Assembly (NCBI GenBank): GCA_937998045.1
Contig: CALKVG010000481.1
Span: 1 to 17,827, forward strand
Length of the DNA stretch: 17,827 nucleotides
Direction: 5' to 3'
Origin: an uncultured Myxococcales bacterium
GTDB lineage: Bacteria; Myxococcota_A; Polyangia; Polyangiales; Polyangiaceae
This document shows positions 1 through 7,290 of the stretch, piece by piece. The notes below the pieces were generated by a model. The model was given only the letters and a program-made list of their open reading frames with translations, was not told where the DNA came from and searched no databases. Within the stretch, counting starts at the first letter, position 1. Each line of letters starts with the position of its first letter. The position numbers were made by a program, and so were the translations under genes.

Positions 1-1248
1 GGCCTCCTTGGCTCCGGCCGTGACGAACACGCCCAGCGCGCTCGCGATCTGATCGCGCAGCAGCTCGTCGGCGCGCGCAGTGCCCGCGAGATCGCGCGCG
101 ACTTCGCCCGCCAGGGCCTCCGCGCCGTCGTCGCCGCCCGACTTCGCACGACTCGCGAGGAGCGCGTGCGCTCGCGCCGCAGCCTTGTCGGCGAGAGCCG
201 ATTCCCCGAGCTCGGCGCGCAGCTCGACCACGGCCTCGCCGATCTCCGGAGTCGCGCGCCCGAGGACGAGATCGAGCAGCTCGTCGGCGGCTTCGGGCTC
301 GGCCTCCGCCGTGCGAGGCAGGCCCCACAAGAAAGCGGACGCCGCGCCCGGATCGCGGTCGAGCAACCCCTGTCCGAGCGCGCGTCGCGCGAGGGCGAGC
401 GCCGCGTCGGGCGCGACGGAGGCGTAGGCGGCGACCGACGCGGCAGCCCGGCGCCACTCGGTGGGTGACAGCGACGGCGCCAGCGCCTTCTCGATGGCCG
501 TCTGCAGCTCCGGGGCCCACGGCGCCAGCAGACCGCGCGCCACGGCGACGTGCCGCCACACGAGCGACTCGCGATCGTTCAGGAGGCGCTCCCACGCGGC
601 GGCGACGGCGTCGCCGCGGAACGCCCGCAGGCTGTGCTCGTCCCCGTACGAGGCTCGGCGCGAGGCCTCGCGCGCCGCGCGTTCGAGCAGGCGTGCGGCG
701 AGGCGCCTCGACGGGAGCGAGCCGGTCGAGGCGTCGGAGATCCACTCGCGGGCGAGATCTCGGCGCGAGGCGATGGCCAGCGCGAGCGGGGCGTCGGCGA
801 TACCCAGGCCGATGGGAAGCTCCGTCACGAGCGCGACTCTGGCGCGCATACCGGGCGTCGCGAGGCCCTTCCCTCCCCCGCGCGCCATTCGGCGGGCGAT
901 CCCGACGAACGTCTCGGCATCCGCCGCGAGCAAGCGAGCAAGCACCCGGCGCCCGACCTCGCGCTGCTCCGGCCCGAGCGGCAGCGCCGACGCGAGTTCG
1001 TACAGCGCCGATCCGGCGGCGGCCGGTGCGAGCCAGTCGAGGTCGTCGACGAGGCCCGCATGCAGCGCGGCGCGCACCCCCGCCTGCAGCGCGTCGGGAT
1101 GGAGTCCCTCGAGCGGGCCGGGGCCCTCCTCCGCCGTGGCGCGCGCGAGCGCCGCCATCGACTGCCGCCAGGAGGCCCGCCGCTCGGCCGCGCCGGTCAG
1201 CTTGTGGAGCTCGAGCAGGCTGCTCGCGTAGAAGGTTGCGTCGCGCAC
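1..1248 (-). CDS. Large alanine-rich helical protein of unknown function (3' end outside the window)
   Basis: An open frame reads on the minus strand from a GTG at 1248 to the left edge with no stop, giving 416 residues of an unfinished protein. A GGAG at 1255-1258, six bases upstream, supports this GTG, and an in-frame TAG lies just upstream of it. The protein starts VRDATFYASSLLELHKL and is rich in Ala, Leu, Arg and Glu in runs that look like successive amphipathic helices, as in HEAT- or TPR-like solenoids. I see no signal peptide, membrane segment or catalytic motif. It begins 51 nt after the stop of the PAS-GGDEF gene, so the two are probably co-transcribed. I do not recognise the family. 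Large proteins of this composition are common in myxobacteria, which is an inference from general knowledge. Opposite-strand frames here are composition shadows. Confidence 0.7.
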   Translation of the reverse strand, partial: MRDATFYASSLLELHKLTGAAERRASWRQSMAALARATAEEGPGPLEGLHPDALQAGVRAALHAGLVDDLDWLAPAAAGSALYELASALPLGPEQREVGRRVLARLLAADAETFVGIARRMARGGGKGLATPGMRARVALVTELPIGLGIADAPLALAIASRRDLAREWISDASTGSLPSRRLAARLLERAAREASRRASYGDEHSLRAFRGDAVAAAWERLLNDRESLVWRHVAVARGLLAPWAPELQTAIEKALAPSLSPTEWRRAAASVAAYASVAPDAALALARRALGQGLLDRDPGAASAFLWGLPRTAEAEPEAADELLDLVLGRATPEIGEAVVELRAELGESALADKAAARAHALLASRAKSGGDDGAEALAGEVARDLAGTARADELLRDQIASALGVFVTAGAKEA

Positions 1249-1254
1249 GAGGGA

Positions 1255-1258
1255 CTCC
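1255..1258 (-). promoter_or_regulatory. Ribosome binding site that fixes the GTG start at 1248
   Basis: On the minus strand this is GGAG, separated by six bases from the GTG at 1248-1246. It is the reason for choosing that non-ATG start, since the frame is closed by a TAG a few codons further upstream. Confidence 0.55.
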
Positions 1259-1299
1259 GACCTAGGCTACAGGTTCTGGGGTGTCGGGTGAAAATGCTC

Positions 1300-2235
1300 T
1301 CACCCGCCCTCGACGTGCACGCTCCCTCCCCCGCGGCGGCGAGCCTGGTGGACCGCGAGGCTGGCGCGCCTCAGCACGTCCTGCGGCATGTCGCTCGAGG
1401 GCGGCACCCAGAGCGCGCCGCCGATGGAGAGCGTGACCCGGCGCTCGTCTCCGAGGAGGGGCCGCTCGTTCATCGCGGTGGCGATGCGATCGGCGACGGC
1501 GCGCGCCGCGACGGCGTCCGCCCCCGGCAGCAGCAGCCCGAACTCGTCGTCCTGAAGGCGCGCGAGGACGTCGTACTCGCGCAGGCAACCCTTGAGAAGG
1601 GACGCGATTTGCTCGAGAACGGTGTCCCCCACCGGAAGGCCGAATTCTTCGTTGAGCGCGCCCATGCCGTCGACGTCGAGCCGCAGGACCGCGTAGCTGT
1701 CCCACGCTCGCGTGCTGCGGCCGTGTTCGCGCTCGAGCTCCTCGCGGAAGCGCCGATCGTTGAGGAGCCCCGTCAGGGAGTCGAACGGAGTCAGCTCGAC
1801 GATGCGTGCCTGCAGCTGCTTGTTGGCGCGTTCGGCGGCCCGCTCGCGCGTCACATCGCGCAGAAAGACGATCCGCCCGGGAGGCCTGCCCTCGCGCGAA
1901 ATGGGGACGCTCTTGCAGAGCACCGTACGCGGGCGCGGCCGGCGAACGTCGACATCCGTCGACATCCGCGGCGCTCCGAGAGGGCCCCGCGCTCCCGCGG
2001 CCGACAGGAACACCTCGGGCTCCTCGCACGCTCCCGCGAAGACGTCGAGGACTTCGCTGCGCGATCGGCCTACGTAGGAGACCGGCTCCACGCCGAACAT
2101 CTCGCCGGCGCGGCGAGCGATCATGCGGCAGCGCCCGTCGGAGTCGAAGACTACGACCCCCTCCTCCGACCCCTCGAGCACGGCGAGGAACGTCGCTTGG
2201 AGGAACTGGCTCCACTCGAGGTCATCCTTCGGCAT
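1300..2235 (-). CDS. PAS domain protein with a degenerate GGDEF domain; possible c-di-GMP sensor
   Basis: This 311-residue soluble protein has a PAS-like N-terminal half (about residues 12-130, with EGVVVFDSDGRCRMIARRAG and a closing FLRDVTRERAA). A short helix leads to a GGDEF fold (about 148-308), recognised by DSLTGLLNDRRF (152-163), the LRLDVDG strand (184-190) and IGGALW. The active-site signature reads QDDEF (228-232) instead of GGDEF, and the nearby ND and GH positions read NE and GL. Diguanylate cyclase activity is therefore doubtful. The inhibitory c-di-GMP site is kept as REYD (219-222), five residues before the signature. In the family this combination often marks c-di-GMP receptors rather than synthases. 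The start is supported by an AGG five bases upstream. It probably shares an operon with the large gene that follows and diverges from the GMC oxidoreductase pair. Confidence 0.88.
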   Translation of the reverse strand: MPKDDLEWSQFLQATFLAVLEGSEEGVVVFDSDGRCRMIARRAGEMFGVEPVSYVGRSRSEVLDVFAGACEEPEVFLSAAGARGPLGAPRMSTDVDVRRPRPRTVLCKSVPISREGRPPGRIVFLRDVTRERAAERANKQLQARIVELTPFDSLTGLLNDRRFREELEREHGRSTRAWDSYAVLRLDVDGMGALNEEFGLPVGDTVLEQIASLLKGCLREYDVLARLQDDEFGLLLPGADAVAARAVADRIATAMNERPLLGDERRVTLSIGGALWVPPSSDMPQDVLRRASLAVHQARRRGGGSVHVEGG

Positions 2236-2283
2236 CGCAACCTGCGTGCATCATCGTACTTCGGCGACGCTCGAATTGTCCCT
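2236..2283. promoter_or_regulatory. Short divergent promoter region
   Basis: Only 48 bp separate the divergent PAS-GGDEF gene and the small gene before the GMC oxidoreductase, so both promoters must be packed here or extend into the genes. On the minus strand TACGAT resembles a -10 box, with GGGACA 18 bp upstream as a weak -35 (it overlaps the start of the neighbouring gene). No convincing element is visible in the plus direction. This is inference from short matches. Confidence 0.25.
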
Positions 2284-2727
2284 ATGCTCGCGCCTGCAAA
2301 GATGCACCCGAAGACCCTCGCGGCGAGGCACCGGCGCGTCGTCGGCGCGCTGGCTCAGGCGCTGCTCGCGATCCCCGAGGCCGAGGCCCCCGCGGAATCC
2401 CAGGCGCTCGTGGCGATCACCGACCGGTTCGACGACCACCTCGCGGCCGTCAGCAAGGCGCTCCGCGCGATGCTCCTCGTCTCGCTCGAATGGATTCGCT
2501 GGCTCCCGCTCGTTCTCCTCGTCTCGTGGAGAACGTTCGACGAGCTACCGGCTGGTGGCCGCACGGCTTTGCTCGAGCGGATGGAGCGGTCGCGCTCTCC
2601 GCTGCTGTTCCTGCCCCTCGTCGCTTACAAGACGCTCCTCTCGATGATGCACTACGAATCAGGCTCCGAGCTGCACGCTCTGGGCTATCCCGGCGATGAG
2701 AGGGCGCGATGGAAGCGGCTGGCCTGA
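2284..2727 (+). CDS. Small helper-type protein encoded directly before a GMC oxidoreductase
   Basis: The protein is 147 residues from ATG 2284, or 141 from the in-frame ATG at 2302; neither has a clear ribosome binding site, so the start is uncertain. The N-terminal half is helical. The centre has a hydrophobic stretch (about residues 62-81, MLLVSLEWIRWLPLVLLVSW) that could be a membrane helix or a buried helix. The C-terminal part contains RTFDELP, a LLERMERS helix, YKTLLSMMHY and LGYPGD. This pattern resembles the small proteins, some annotated as gluconate 2-dehydrogenase subunit 3-like, encoded before GMC flavoproteins. That resemblance is from memory and moderate in strength. Its last 19 nt overlap the oxidoreductase start, which implies translational coupling and a partner or maturation role for that enzyme. 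Confidence 0.7.
   Translation: MLAPAKMHPKTLAARHRRVVGALAQALLAIPEAEAPAESQALVAITDRFDDHLAAVSKALRAMLLVSLEWIRWLPLVLLVSWRTFDELPAGGRTALLERMERSRSPLLFLPLVAYKTLLSMMHYESGSELHALGYPGDERARWKRLA
2698..2704 (+). promoter_or_regulatory. Ribosome binding site for the GMC oxidoreductase
   Basis: GAGAGGG lies four bases before the ATG at 2709, inside the end of the upstream gene. It supports the start that overlaps that gene by 19 nt. Confidence 0.55.
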
Positions 2728-4259
2728 GGGTCGTGCGCGGGCGCGATCAGCGCGCGCCGCTTCGCGCGAGCGCCGACGTCGTCGTCGTCGGGTCGGGAGC
2801 CGGCGGCGCCGTCGCCGCGGCGGAGCTCGCGCGCGCCGGCCGCAGCGTGATTGTCCTCGAGGAGGGCGACTGGGTAGGTCCGGCGGAGTACTCGCGCCTG
2901 AAGCCGACGGACATGATGCGGCGCTGCTGGCGAGAGGCGGGGCTGTCGGCCGCCTTCGGACTGGGGGACACTCCGTTCATCAGCGTCCTTCAGGGCCGCT
3001 GCGTGGGCGGGTCCAGCGTGCTGACCGGCGGTGTGTGCTTCCGCATCCCCGACGAGGTCCTTCACGAGTGGGACCGGGAGCTCGGGCTGCACTCGATGGC
3101 CGTCGACTCGCTCGATCGCCACTTCGGCGCGGTCGAGCAGACCGTGCACGTCGAGACGGTGCCGACCGCGATGCGGTCGCGAAGCACGGAGCTCTTCGCC
3201 GCGGGTGCGGCGAAGCTCGGTATCGAGCTCAAGTCGTTGCGGCGAAACACGAGCGGCTGTCGCGGCGTCGGACGCTGCAACTTCGGCTGCCCTCACGGAG
3301 CGAAGCTGAGCGTCGATGTCTCGTTCTTGCCCCGGGCGTGCGCTCACGGCGCCACGATCGTGAGCGACGCGCTCGCCCATCGCGTCGATGTATGCGGTGG
3401 GGTCGCCCGTGGCGTGCGCGGTCGCCTCCTCGACGAGCGCGGCGCGCCCGGTGTGCCCTTCGAGGTCCGCGCGAAGGTCGTCGTCGTCGCCTGCGGGTCG
3501 CTCCATACGCCGCTACTGTTGCGGGCGAGCGGCGTCGACTCGCCCCACGTGGGTCGACACATGACGCTGCACCCGGGCTTCCGCGTCGGCGCGATCTTCG
3601 ACGAGGAGGTGAACGGCTGGGACGGGGCGATGCAGAGCGTGTACAGCGATGCGTTCGCCGCCGAAGGCATCACGCTCATCAGCGTCTACCCTCCGCCGAG
3701 CGTCCTGTCGGCGGCGTTCCCTGGAGTCGGAGTGCATCACCGCGAGAACGTGCACAAGATGCCGCGGCTCGGCGTTTTCGGCGGGATGATCCACGACGAC
3801 GGAGGCGGGCGGGTGCATCGGTGGATCGGACGCGAGCCGCTCGTCACGTATCGCCTGGCGCCGCGCGACCGTCCGCGCCTCCTGCGGGGCATCGAGATCG
3901 TCGCCCGCATGGCCTTCGCAGCCGGCGCGCGGGAGGTCGCGATGCCCATCTTCGGCGTGGGCATGCTCACGAGCGAGCGCGAGCTCGACGAGCTGCTCGC
4001 GCACCCGCCGCAAATGCAGCGCATCGAATGCACCGCTTACCACCCGCTCGGCACGGCCCGCATGGGTGCCACCGAGCGCTCGGGCGTCGTCCGAGAGACG
4101 GGCGAGGCCTGGAAGGCGGACAACCTCTTCGTGTGCGACGGAAGCGTCTTGCCGACGAGCATCGGCGTCAACTCGCAGCTCGCCATCATGTCCGTGTCCC
4201 ACAAGATCGCGACCGGCATCGCAGACGACTGGACGCGCCTCGCGCGCCGAGCGGCGTGA
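2709..4259 (+). CDS. GMC-family FAD-dependent oxidoreductase
   Basis: This 516-residue cytoplasmic flavoprotein is of normal length for the glucose-methanol-choline family, which oxidises alcohols or similar CH-OH groups. The FAD Rossmann motif GSGAGG is at 28-33, followed by the acidic strand end LEEG (50-53). GRCVGGSS (96-103) matches the first GMC signature. The C-terminal catalytic region has YHPLGTARMG with H445, and SIGVNSQ with N488, giving a His/Asn pair rather than His/His. A C-x5-C-x3-C cluster (C184, C190, C194, in GCRGVGRCNFGCPHGAK) is seen in a subset of GMC enzymes, including some annotated as long-chain alcohol or sterol oxidases. The substrate cannot be read from the sequence. 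It is coupled to the small gene before it and converges on the PilT-like genes, with only 6 nt between stop codons. Confidence 0.92.
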   Translation: MEAAGLRVVRGRDQRAPLRASADVVVVGSGAGGAVAAAELARAGRSVIVLEEGDWVGPAEYSRLKPTDMMRRCWREAGLSAAFGLGDTPFISVLQGRCVGGSSVLTGGVCFRIPDEVLHEWDRELGLHSMAVDSLDRHFGAVEQTVHVETVPTAMRSRSTELFAAGAAKLGIELKSLRRNTSGCRGVGRCNFGCPHGAKLSVDVSFLPRACAHGATIVSDALAHRVDVCGGVARGVRGRLLDERGAPGVPFEVRAKVVVVACGSLHTPLLLRASGVDSPHVGRHMTLHPGFRVGAIFDEEVNGWDGAMQSVYSDAFAAEGITLISVYPPPSVLSAAFPGVGVHHRENVHKMPRLGVFGGMIHDDGGGRVHRWIGREPLVTYRLAPRDRPRLLRGIEIVARMAFAAGAREVAMPIFGVGMLTSERELDELLAHPPQMQRIECTAYHPLGTARMGATERSGVVRETGEAWKADNLFVCDGSVLPTSIGVNSQLAIMSVSHKIATGIADDWTRLARRAA

Positions 4260-4265
4260 AGAGGA

Positions 4266-5342
4266 TTACAGCGGGGCCATCTCGTTCTGTTTGAGGAGCT
4301 TGGCGAAGCTCTCCTTGTCGATCGCCTTCTCGAGCGCCGCCTCGGGCGCGATCGTCTTGTCCCGCACGTAGCGCTCGAGCGCCATGTCCATCGTCTGCAT
4401 CCCCTGAGCCTGGCCCGCCTGCATCAAGCTGGGGATCTGGAACGTTTTGTTCTCGCGGATCATCGCCGCGAGCGCCGGCGAGCCGATGAGGATCTCGTGC
4501 ACTGCGACGCGCCGCTTGCCGTCGGCCGTGCGGAGCAGTTGCTGCGCGACGATGCCGGCGAGGCTCTCCGAGAGCATCCCTCGCACCTGCGGCTGCTCTT
4601 CGGCCGGAAAGGCGTTCACCACGCGGTCGATCGTCGCGGCGGCCGAGTTCGTGTGGACGGTGGCGAAGACGAGGATCCCGAAGCTCGCGAGCTGAAGCGC
4701 GAGCTTCATCGTCTCGTTGTTGCGAAGCTCGCCGATGAGGATCACGTTGGGGTCCTCGCGCCCGGCGCTCCGGATGGCGAACGCGTAGCTCGAGGCGTGG
4801 ACGCCGATCTCGCGGTGGGTGATCTGCGCCTTCTGCGGGACGTGCACGAACTCGACGGGGTCCTCGATCGTGAGCACGTGGCAGGCGCGCGTCTTGTTGA
4901 TGTGGTCGACCATCGCGGCGAGCGTCGTCGACTTGCCCGAGCCCGTGGGGCCGGTCACGAGGACCAATCCGGACCGGCGATCGGCGAGCTTTCGCAGCAC
5001 CGGGGGGCATTTGAGGTCCTCGAGCGTCAGCACGCGCGTCGGGATGGTACGGAAGACGGCCGCCAGGCCGGTCGTCTTGTAGAAGTAGTTCGCGCGAAAG
5101 CGCGCCTTGTCTCCGTACGCGTACGCGAAGTCGAGGTCGAGGGTGTCGACGATCGTCTCTCTCTGCTCGGGCGTCGCGATCTCGAAGAGGAGCGACTCGA
5201 TCTCCTGCGTGTCGACCGGCTTGTCGCGCATGGGAGTGAGATCGCCGCGCAGGCGCATGAGCGGCGGGTACCCCACCCCGAGGTGCAGGTCGCTGCCGCC
5301 GGCGCCGATCAGCGCGTCGAAGAGTGCGTCGATCCGGGCCAC
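4266..5342 (-). CDS. PilT/PilU-family pilus motor ATPase with a complete active site
   Basis: At 358 residues this is the normal length for a type IV pilus retraction ATPase, a cytoplasmic hexamer that powers pilus disassembly. The N-terminal domain shows ASDLHL-like GSDLHL (16-21) and RFRANYF (81-87). The ATPase core has Walker A GPTGSGKST (131-139), Asp box TIEDPVEF (158-165), Walker B ILIGELRNNET (201-211, catalytic E205) and an intact His box ATVHTNSAAATIDR (H230). The MIREN region (294-298) matches the C-terminal AIRNLIRE segment only loosely. AIRSAGREDP departs from the usual ALRAALREDP. The GTG start at 5342 directly follows the TGA of the upstream paralogue with no gap, so translation is probably coupled. 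The sequence alone cannot separate PilT from PilU; without a pilus gene cluster here the symbol is left blank. Confidence 0.92.
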   Translation of the reverse strand: MARIDALFDALIGAGGSDLHLGVGYPPLMRLRGDLTPMRDKPVDTQEIESLLFEIATPEQRETIVDTLDLDFAYAYGDKARFRANYFYKTTGLAAVFRTIPTRVLTLEDLKCPPVLRKLADRRSGLVLVTGPTGSGKSTTLAAMVDHINKTRACHVLTIEDPVEFVHVPQKAQITHREIGVHASSYAFAIRSAGREDPNVILIGELRNNETMKLALQLASFGILVFATVHTNSAAATIDRVVNAFPAEEQPQVRGMLSESLAGIVAQQLLRTADGKRRVAVHEILIGSPALAAMIRENKTFQIPSLMQAGQAQGMQTMDMALERYVRDKTIAPEAALEKAIDKESFAKLLKQNEMAPL

Positions 5343-7043
5343 TCACGCCCCCTTCTTGCCGAAGAACTGTCCCGCCTTACCCAGGAGGCCGGGCGAAGGC
5401 TCGGCCTTTGCCGCCGGATTCGGGGCGGCCGCCGCGGCCGCGCGCTTTCCGGAGAGGATGGCGTCTACCTCGTCGGGGCTCTCGGCGTGCGCCGTCGCCG
5501 TGGCCTGCGTGATTCGGCCGGCTCGCGCGAGGTCGACGAGCGACTCGTCGAGGCGGATGATCCCGAAGCCCTTGCCGCGCTGCTGCAAGCTGGGAATCTG
5601 GTAGGTCTTGGCGTCGCGGATGAGGCTCCACAGGGCGACCGACCCCGGGAGAAGCTCCACGGCGGGGACCATGGACTTGCCGTCGGCCGCCGGCACCAGA
5701 CGCTGGCTCACGATGAGGTGCAGCCCGCCTGCGAGGGTCATCCGCACTTGCTGCTGATCGGCCGGCGGAAAGAGGTCCACCAGCCGGTCGATGGTCTTTG
5801 CCGCGCTCGGCGTGTTCATCGTTCCGAGCACGAGGTGCCCGGTCTCGCTGGCCGCGAGCGCCATCCGCACCGTCTCGGTGTCGCGCAGCTCGCCGACGAC
5901 GATGACGTCCGGGTCCTCGCGCAGCGAAGCCTTCAGGGCCGACGCGAACGTGCGCGTGTGGCTGCCCACCTCGCGCTGGCTGATCATGGCCATCTTGCGC
6001 CCGTGCAGGAACTCGACGGGGTCTTCGACCGTGATGATGTGATGCGTCGTATGGCTGTTGATGACGTCGACGATCGCGGCCAGCGTGCTGGTCTTGCCGT
6101 GCCCGGTCGGCCCGGTGACGACGACGAGCCCCTGGTGATGGTGCGTCGCCTTCTCGATGTCCGGGGGTAGGGCGAGAGACGCGAGCGTGGGCACCACGGC
6201 CGGGATGCACCGCAGGCACGCCTTCAACCCCGTGCGCTGCCGCGACACGTTCACGCGGAACCGGCCCTGCGCGCCACGCTCCAGCGCGAAGTCGCACGAG
6301 CCGTCGGCCGCCAGCGTGCCCCGCATCCGCTCGGGAACGACTGGCTCGACCATCCGCTGCACCGTCGCCTCGTCGATCGGTGCGCCGCGGGCGACCAGGT
6401 CCCCGCCGATCCGCAGGAGAATCGGGCGCCCCGCGACGAGGTGAACGTCGCTTGCCCCGGCGTCGCGCGCCGCAGCGAGCACCGCGTCGAGCGGGCCGGC
6501 GGCGCCCGCGGGCCGAGCGTTGTGCGGCTTGACCACGGCCGATCGCAAAAGGAGCGGGTCCGACACGCGCTCCGCAGGATCCGCGGACCCGGGCGCGCCG
6601 GCCGTCACGCCGGGCGCGTGCGGCGCGGGGACTTGCGTCCCCGGCGCTCCCACCGGCGTCCGCGTGACCTCCGGCGCGGGGGGTCTCTCGACGGGGACGG
6701 CCACCTTCTCGACGGGGGCGGCTGCCGACGCCACGGCGGCCTTGTTCACCAGGGCGAACCGCACCTGCACGCGCCCGTCGCGCATCACCGCCTGAACCGC
6801 TACCGCCCCGAGCCCGTCCACTCGGGTCGTCCACGCCGCGGGACGATCGGCGAGTTCGTCGACGTACCGACTGCCGCCGACCGAGACCAGCATCGCCAGG
6901 ATGGAATCCGTCGACCGCGCCGCGTCATCGACCGGCTCGTATTTACCCTCCACCTTCACGCAGGGCAGTCGTTCGCTCGCGACCGCGAACTCTGTGACCT
7001 CGGGTCGAACCAGCTCCCGAAGCATCTGCTGGAGGTTCTTCAT
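5343..7043 (-). CDS. PilT-family ATPase with an extra N-terminal domain and an altered His box
   Basis: At 566 residues it is about 200 longer than a usual PilT. Residues 181-520 form a PilT-type ATPase: ASDVHL (197-202), RFRVNV (261-266), Walker A GPTGHGKTS (311-319), Asp box TVEDPVEF (338-345), ALKASLREDPD (369-379) and Walker B IVVGELRDTET (381-391). The His box reads GTMNTPSAAKTIDR, so N410 replaces the conserved His. Residues 1-100 resemble a worn copy of the PilT N-terminal domain (FAVASERLPCVKVEGKYEPV). A Pro/Ala/Val-rich linker follows (about 105-180), and an Ala-rich tail ends in FFGKKGA. ATG 7043 has no strong ribosome binding site. It is the first gene of a two-gene unit with the paralogue at 4266-5342. 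Hydrolysis may be impaired or may depend on the partner, which is inference. Confidence 0.9.
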   Translation of the reverse strand: MKNLQQMLRELVRPEVTEFAVASERLPCVKVEGKYEPVDDAARSTDSILAMLVSVGGSRYVDELADRPAAWTTRVDGLGAVAVQAVMRDGRVQVRFALVNKAAVASAAAPVEKVAVPVERPPAPEVTRTPVGAPGTQVPAPHAPGVTAGAPGSADPAERVSDPLLLRSAVVKPHNARPAGAAGPLDAVLAAARDAGASDVHLVAGRPILLRIGGDLVARGAPIDEATVQRMVEPVVPERMRGTLAADGSCDFALERGAQGRFRVNVSRQRTGLKACLRCIPAVVPTLASLALPPDIEKATHHHQGLVVVTGPTGHGKTSTLAAIVDVINSHTTHHIITVEDPVEFLHGRKMAMISQREVGSHTRTFASALKASLREDPDVIVVGELRDTETVRMALAASETGHLVLGTMNTPSAAKTIDRLVDLFPPADQQQVRMTLAGGLHLIVSQRLVPAADGKSMVPAVELLPGSVALWSLIRDAKTYQIPSLQQRGKGFGIIRLDESLVDLARAGRITQATATAHAESPDEVDAILSGKRAAAAAAPNPAAKAEPSPGLLGKAGQFFGKKGA

Positions 7044-7146
7044 CGCTCACGGGGCCGGGAGACCCACGACCATCGTACCCCATTCGGGCCCGCGCCAACC
7101 TCGTCTTTGGGCGTCCAACCAACCGACGAAGACCGAACACCACAAA

Positions 7147-7182
7147 AGGCAAGGACGAGAGGGGGTCACCTCTCGTCCGCCT
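7147..7182. terminator. Strong hairpin, probably a bidirectional intrinsic terminator
   Basis: A perfect 10-bp stem (7153-7162 with 7169-7178) encloses a 6-base loop. It is extended by AGGC/GCCT outside a two-base bulge (7147-7150 with 7179-7182). An A-rich run (CACAAAA) precedes it and TATTTCTT follows it on the plus strand, so a U-rich tail would form in either direction. It lies about 110 nt past the DUF362 stop at 7291 and fits best as the terminator of the dinG-eno-DUF362 unit, insulating the PilT-like genes. The rest of the 247-nt spacer (7044-7290) shows no gene; a TACGAT at 7072-7077 on the minus strand is a possible -10 box for the PilT-like genes. Confidence 0.7.
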
Positions 7183-7290
7183 ATTTCTTGGCCTCTCTTG
7201 GCTCCCCTTGCCGCGCTGCCGCGCTTCGCGCTTGCCGGCTTGGGACGAGACACGCCCGCGCGCGCCTCTCTCTCTCGCTGCCGCGGCGCC

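Noticed and set aside
1540..1581. Calling the PAS-GGDEF protein an active diguanylate cyclase
   Set aside because: The GGDEF signature and neighbouring catalytic positions are substituted, so only the fold and the inhibitory site can be supported.
550..2283. Long plus-strand open frame across the PAS-GGDEF gene and the left-edge gene
   Set aside because: It is the complement of two minus-strand coding regions with recognisable domains or a good start. Its product is Arg/Ala/His-rich without family motifs. Only the part from about 2284 to 2727 is a real gene.
4497..6170. 557-residue plus-strand open frame antisense to both PilT-like genes
   Set aside because: It is a shadow of GC-rich codons; both PilT-like genes have every expected ATPase motif region on the other strand.
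7044..7290. Possible small gene or RNA in the spacer between the DUF362 and PilT-like genes
   Set aside because: Frames here are continuations of shadows. The only structured element is the terminator-like hairpin.
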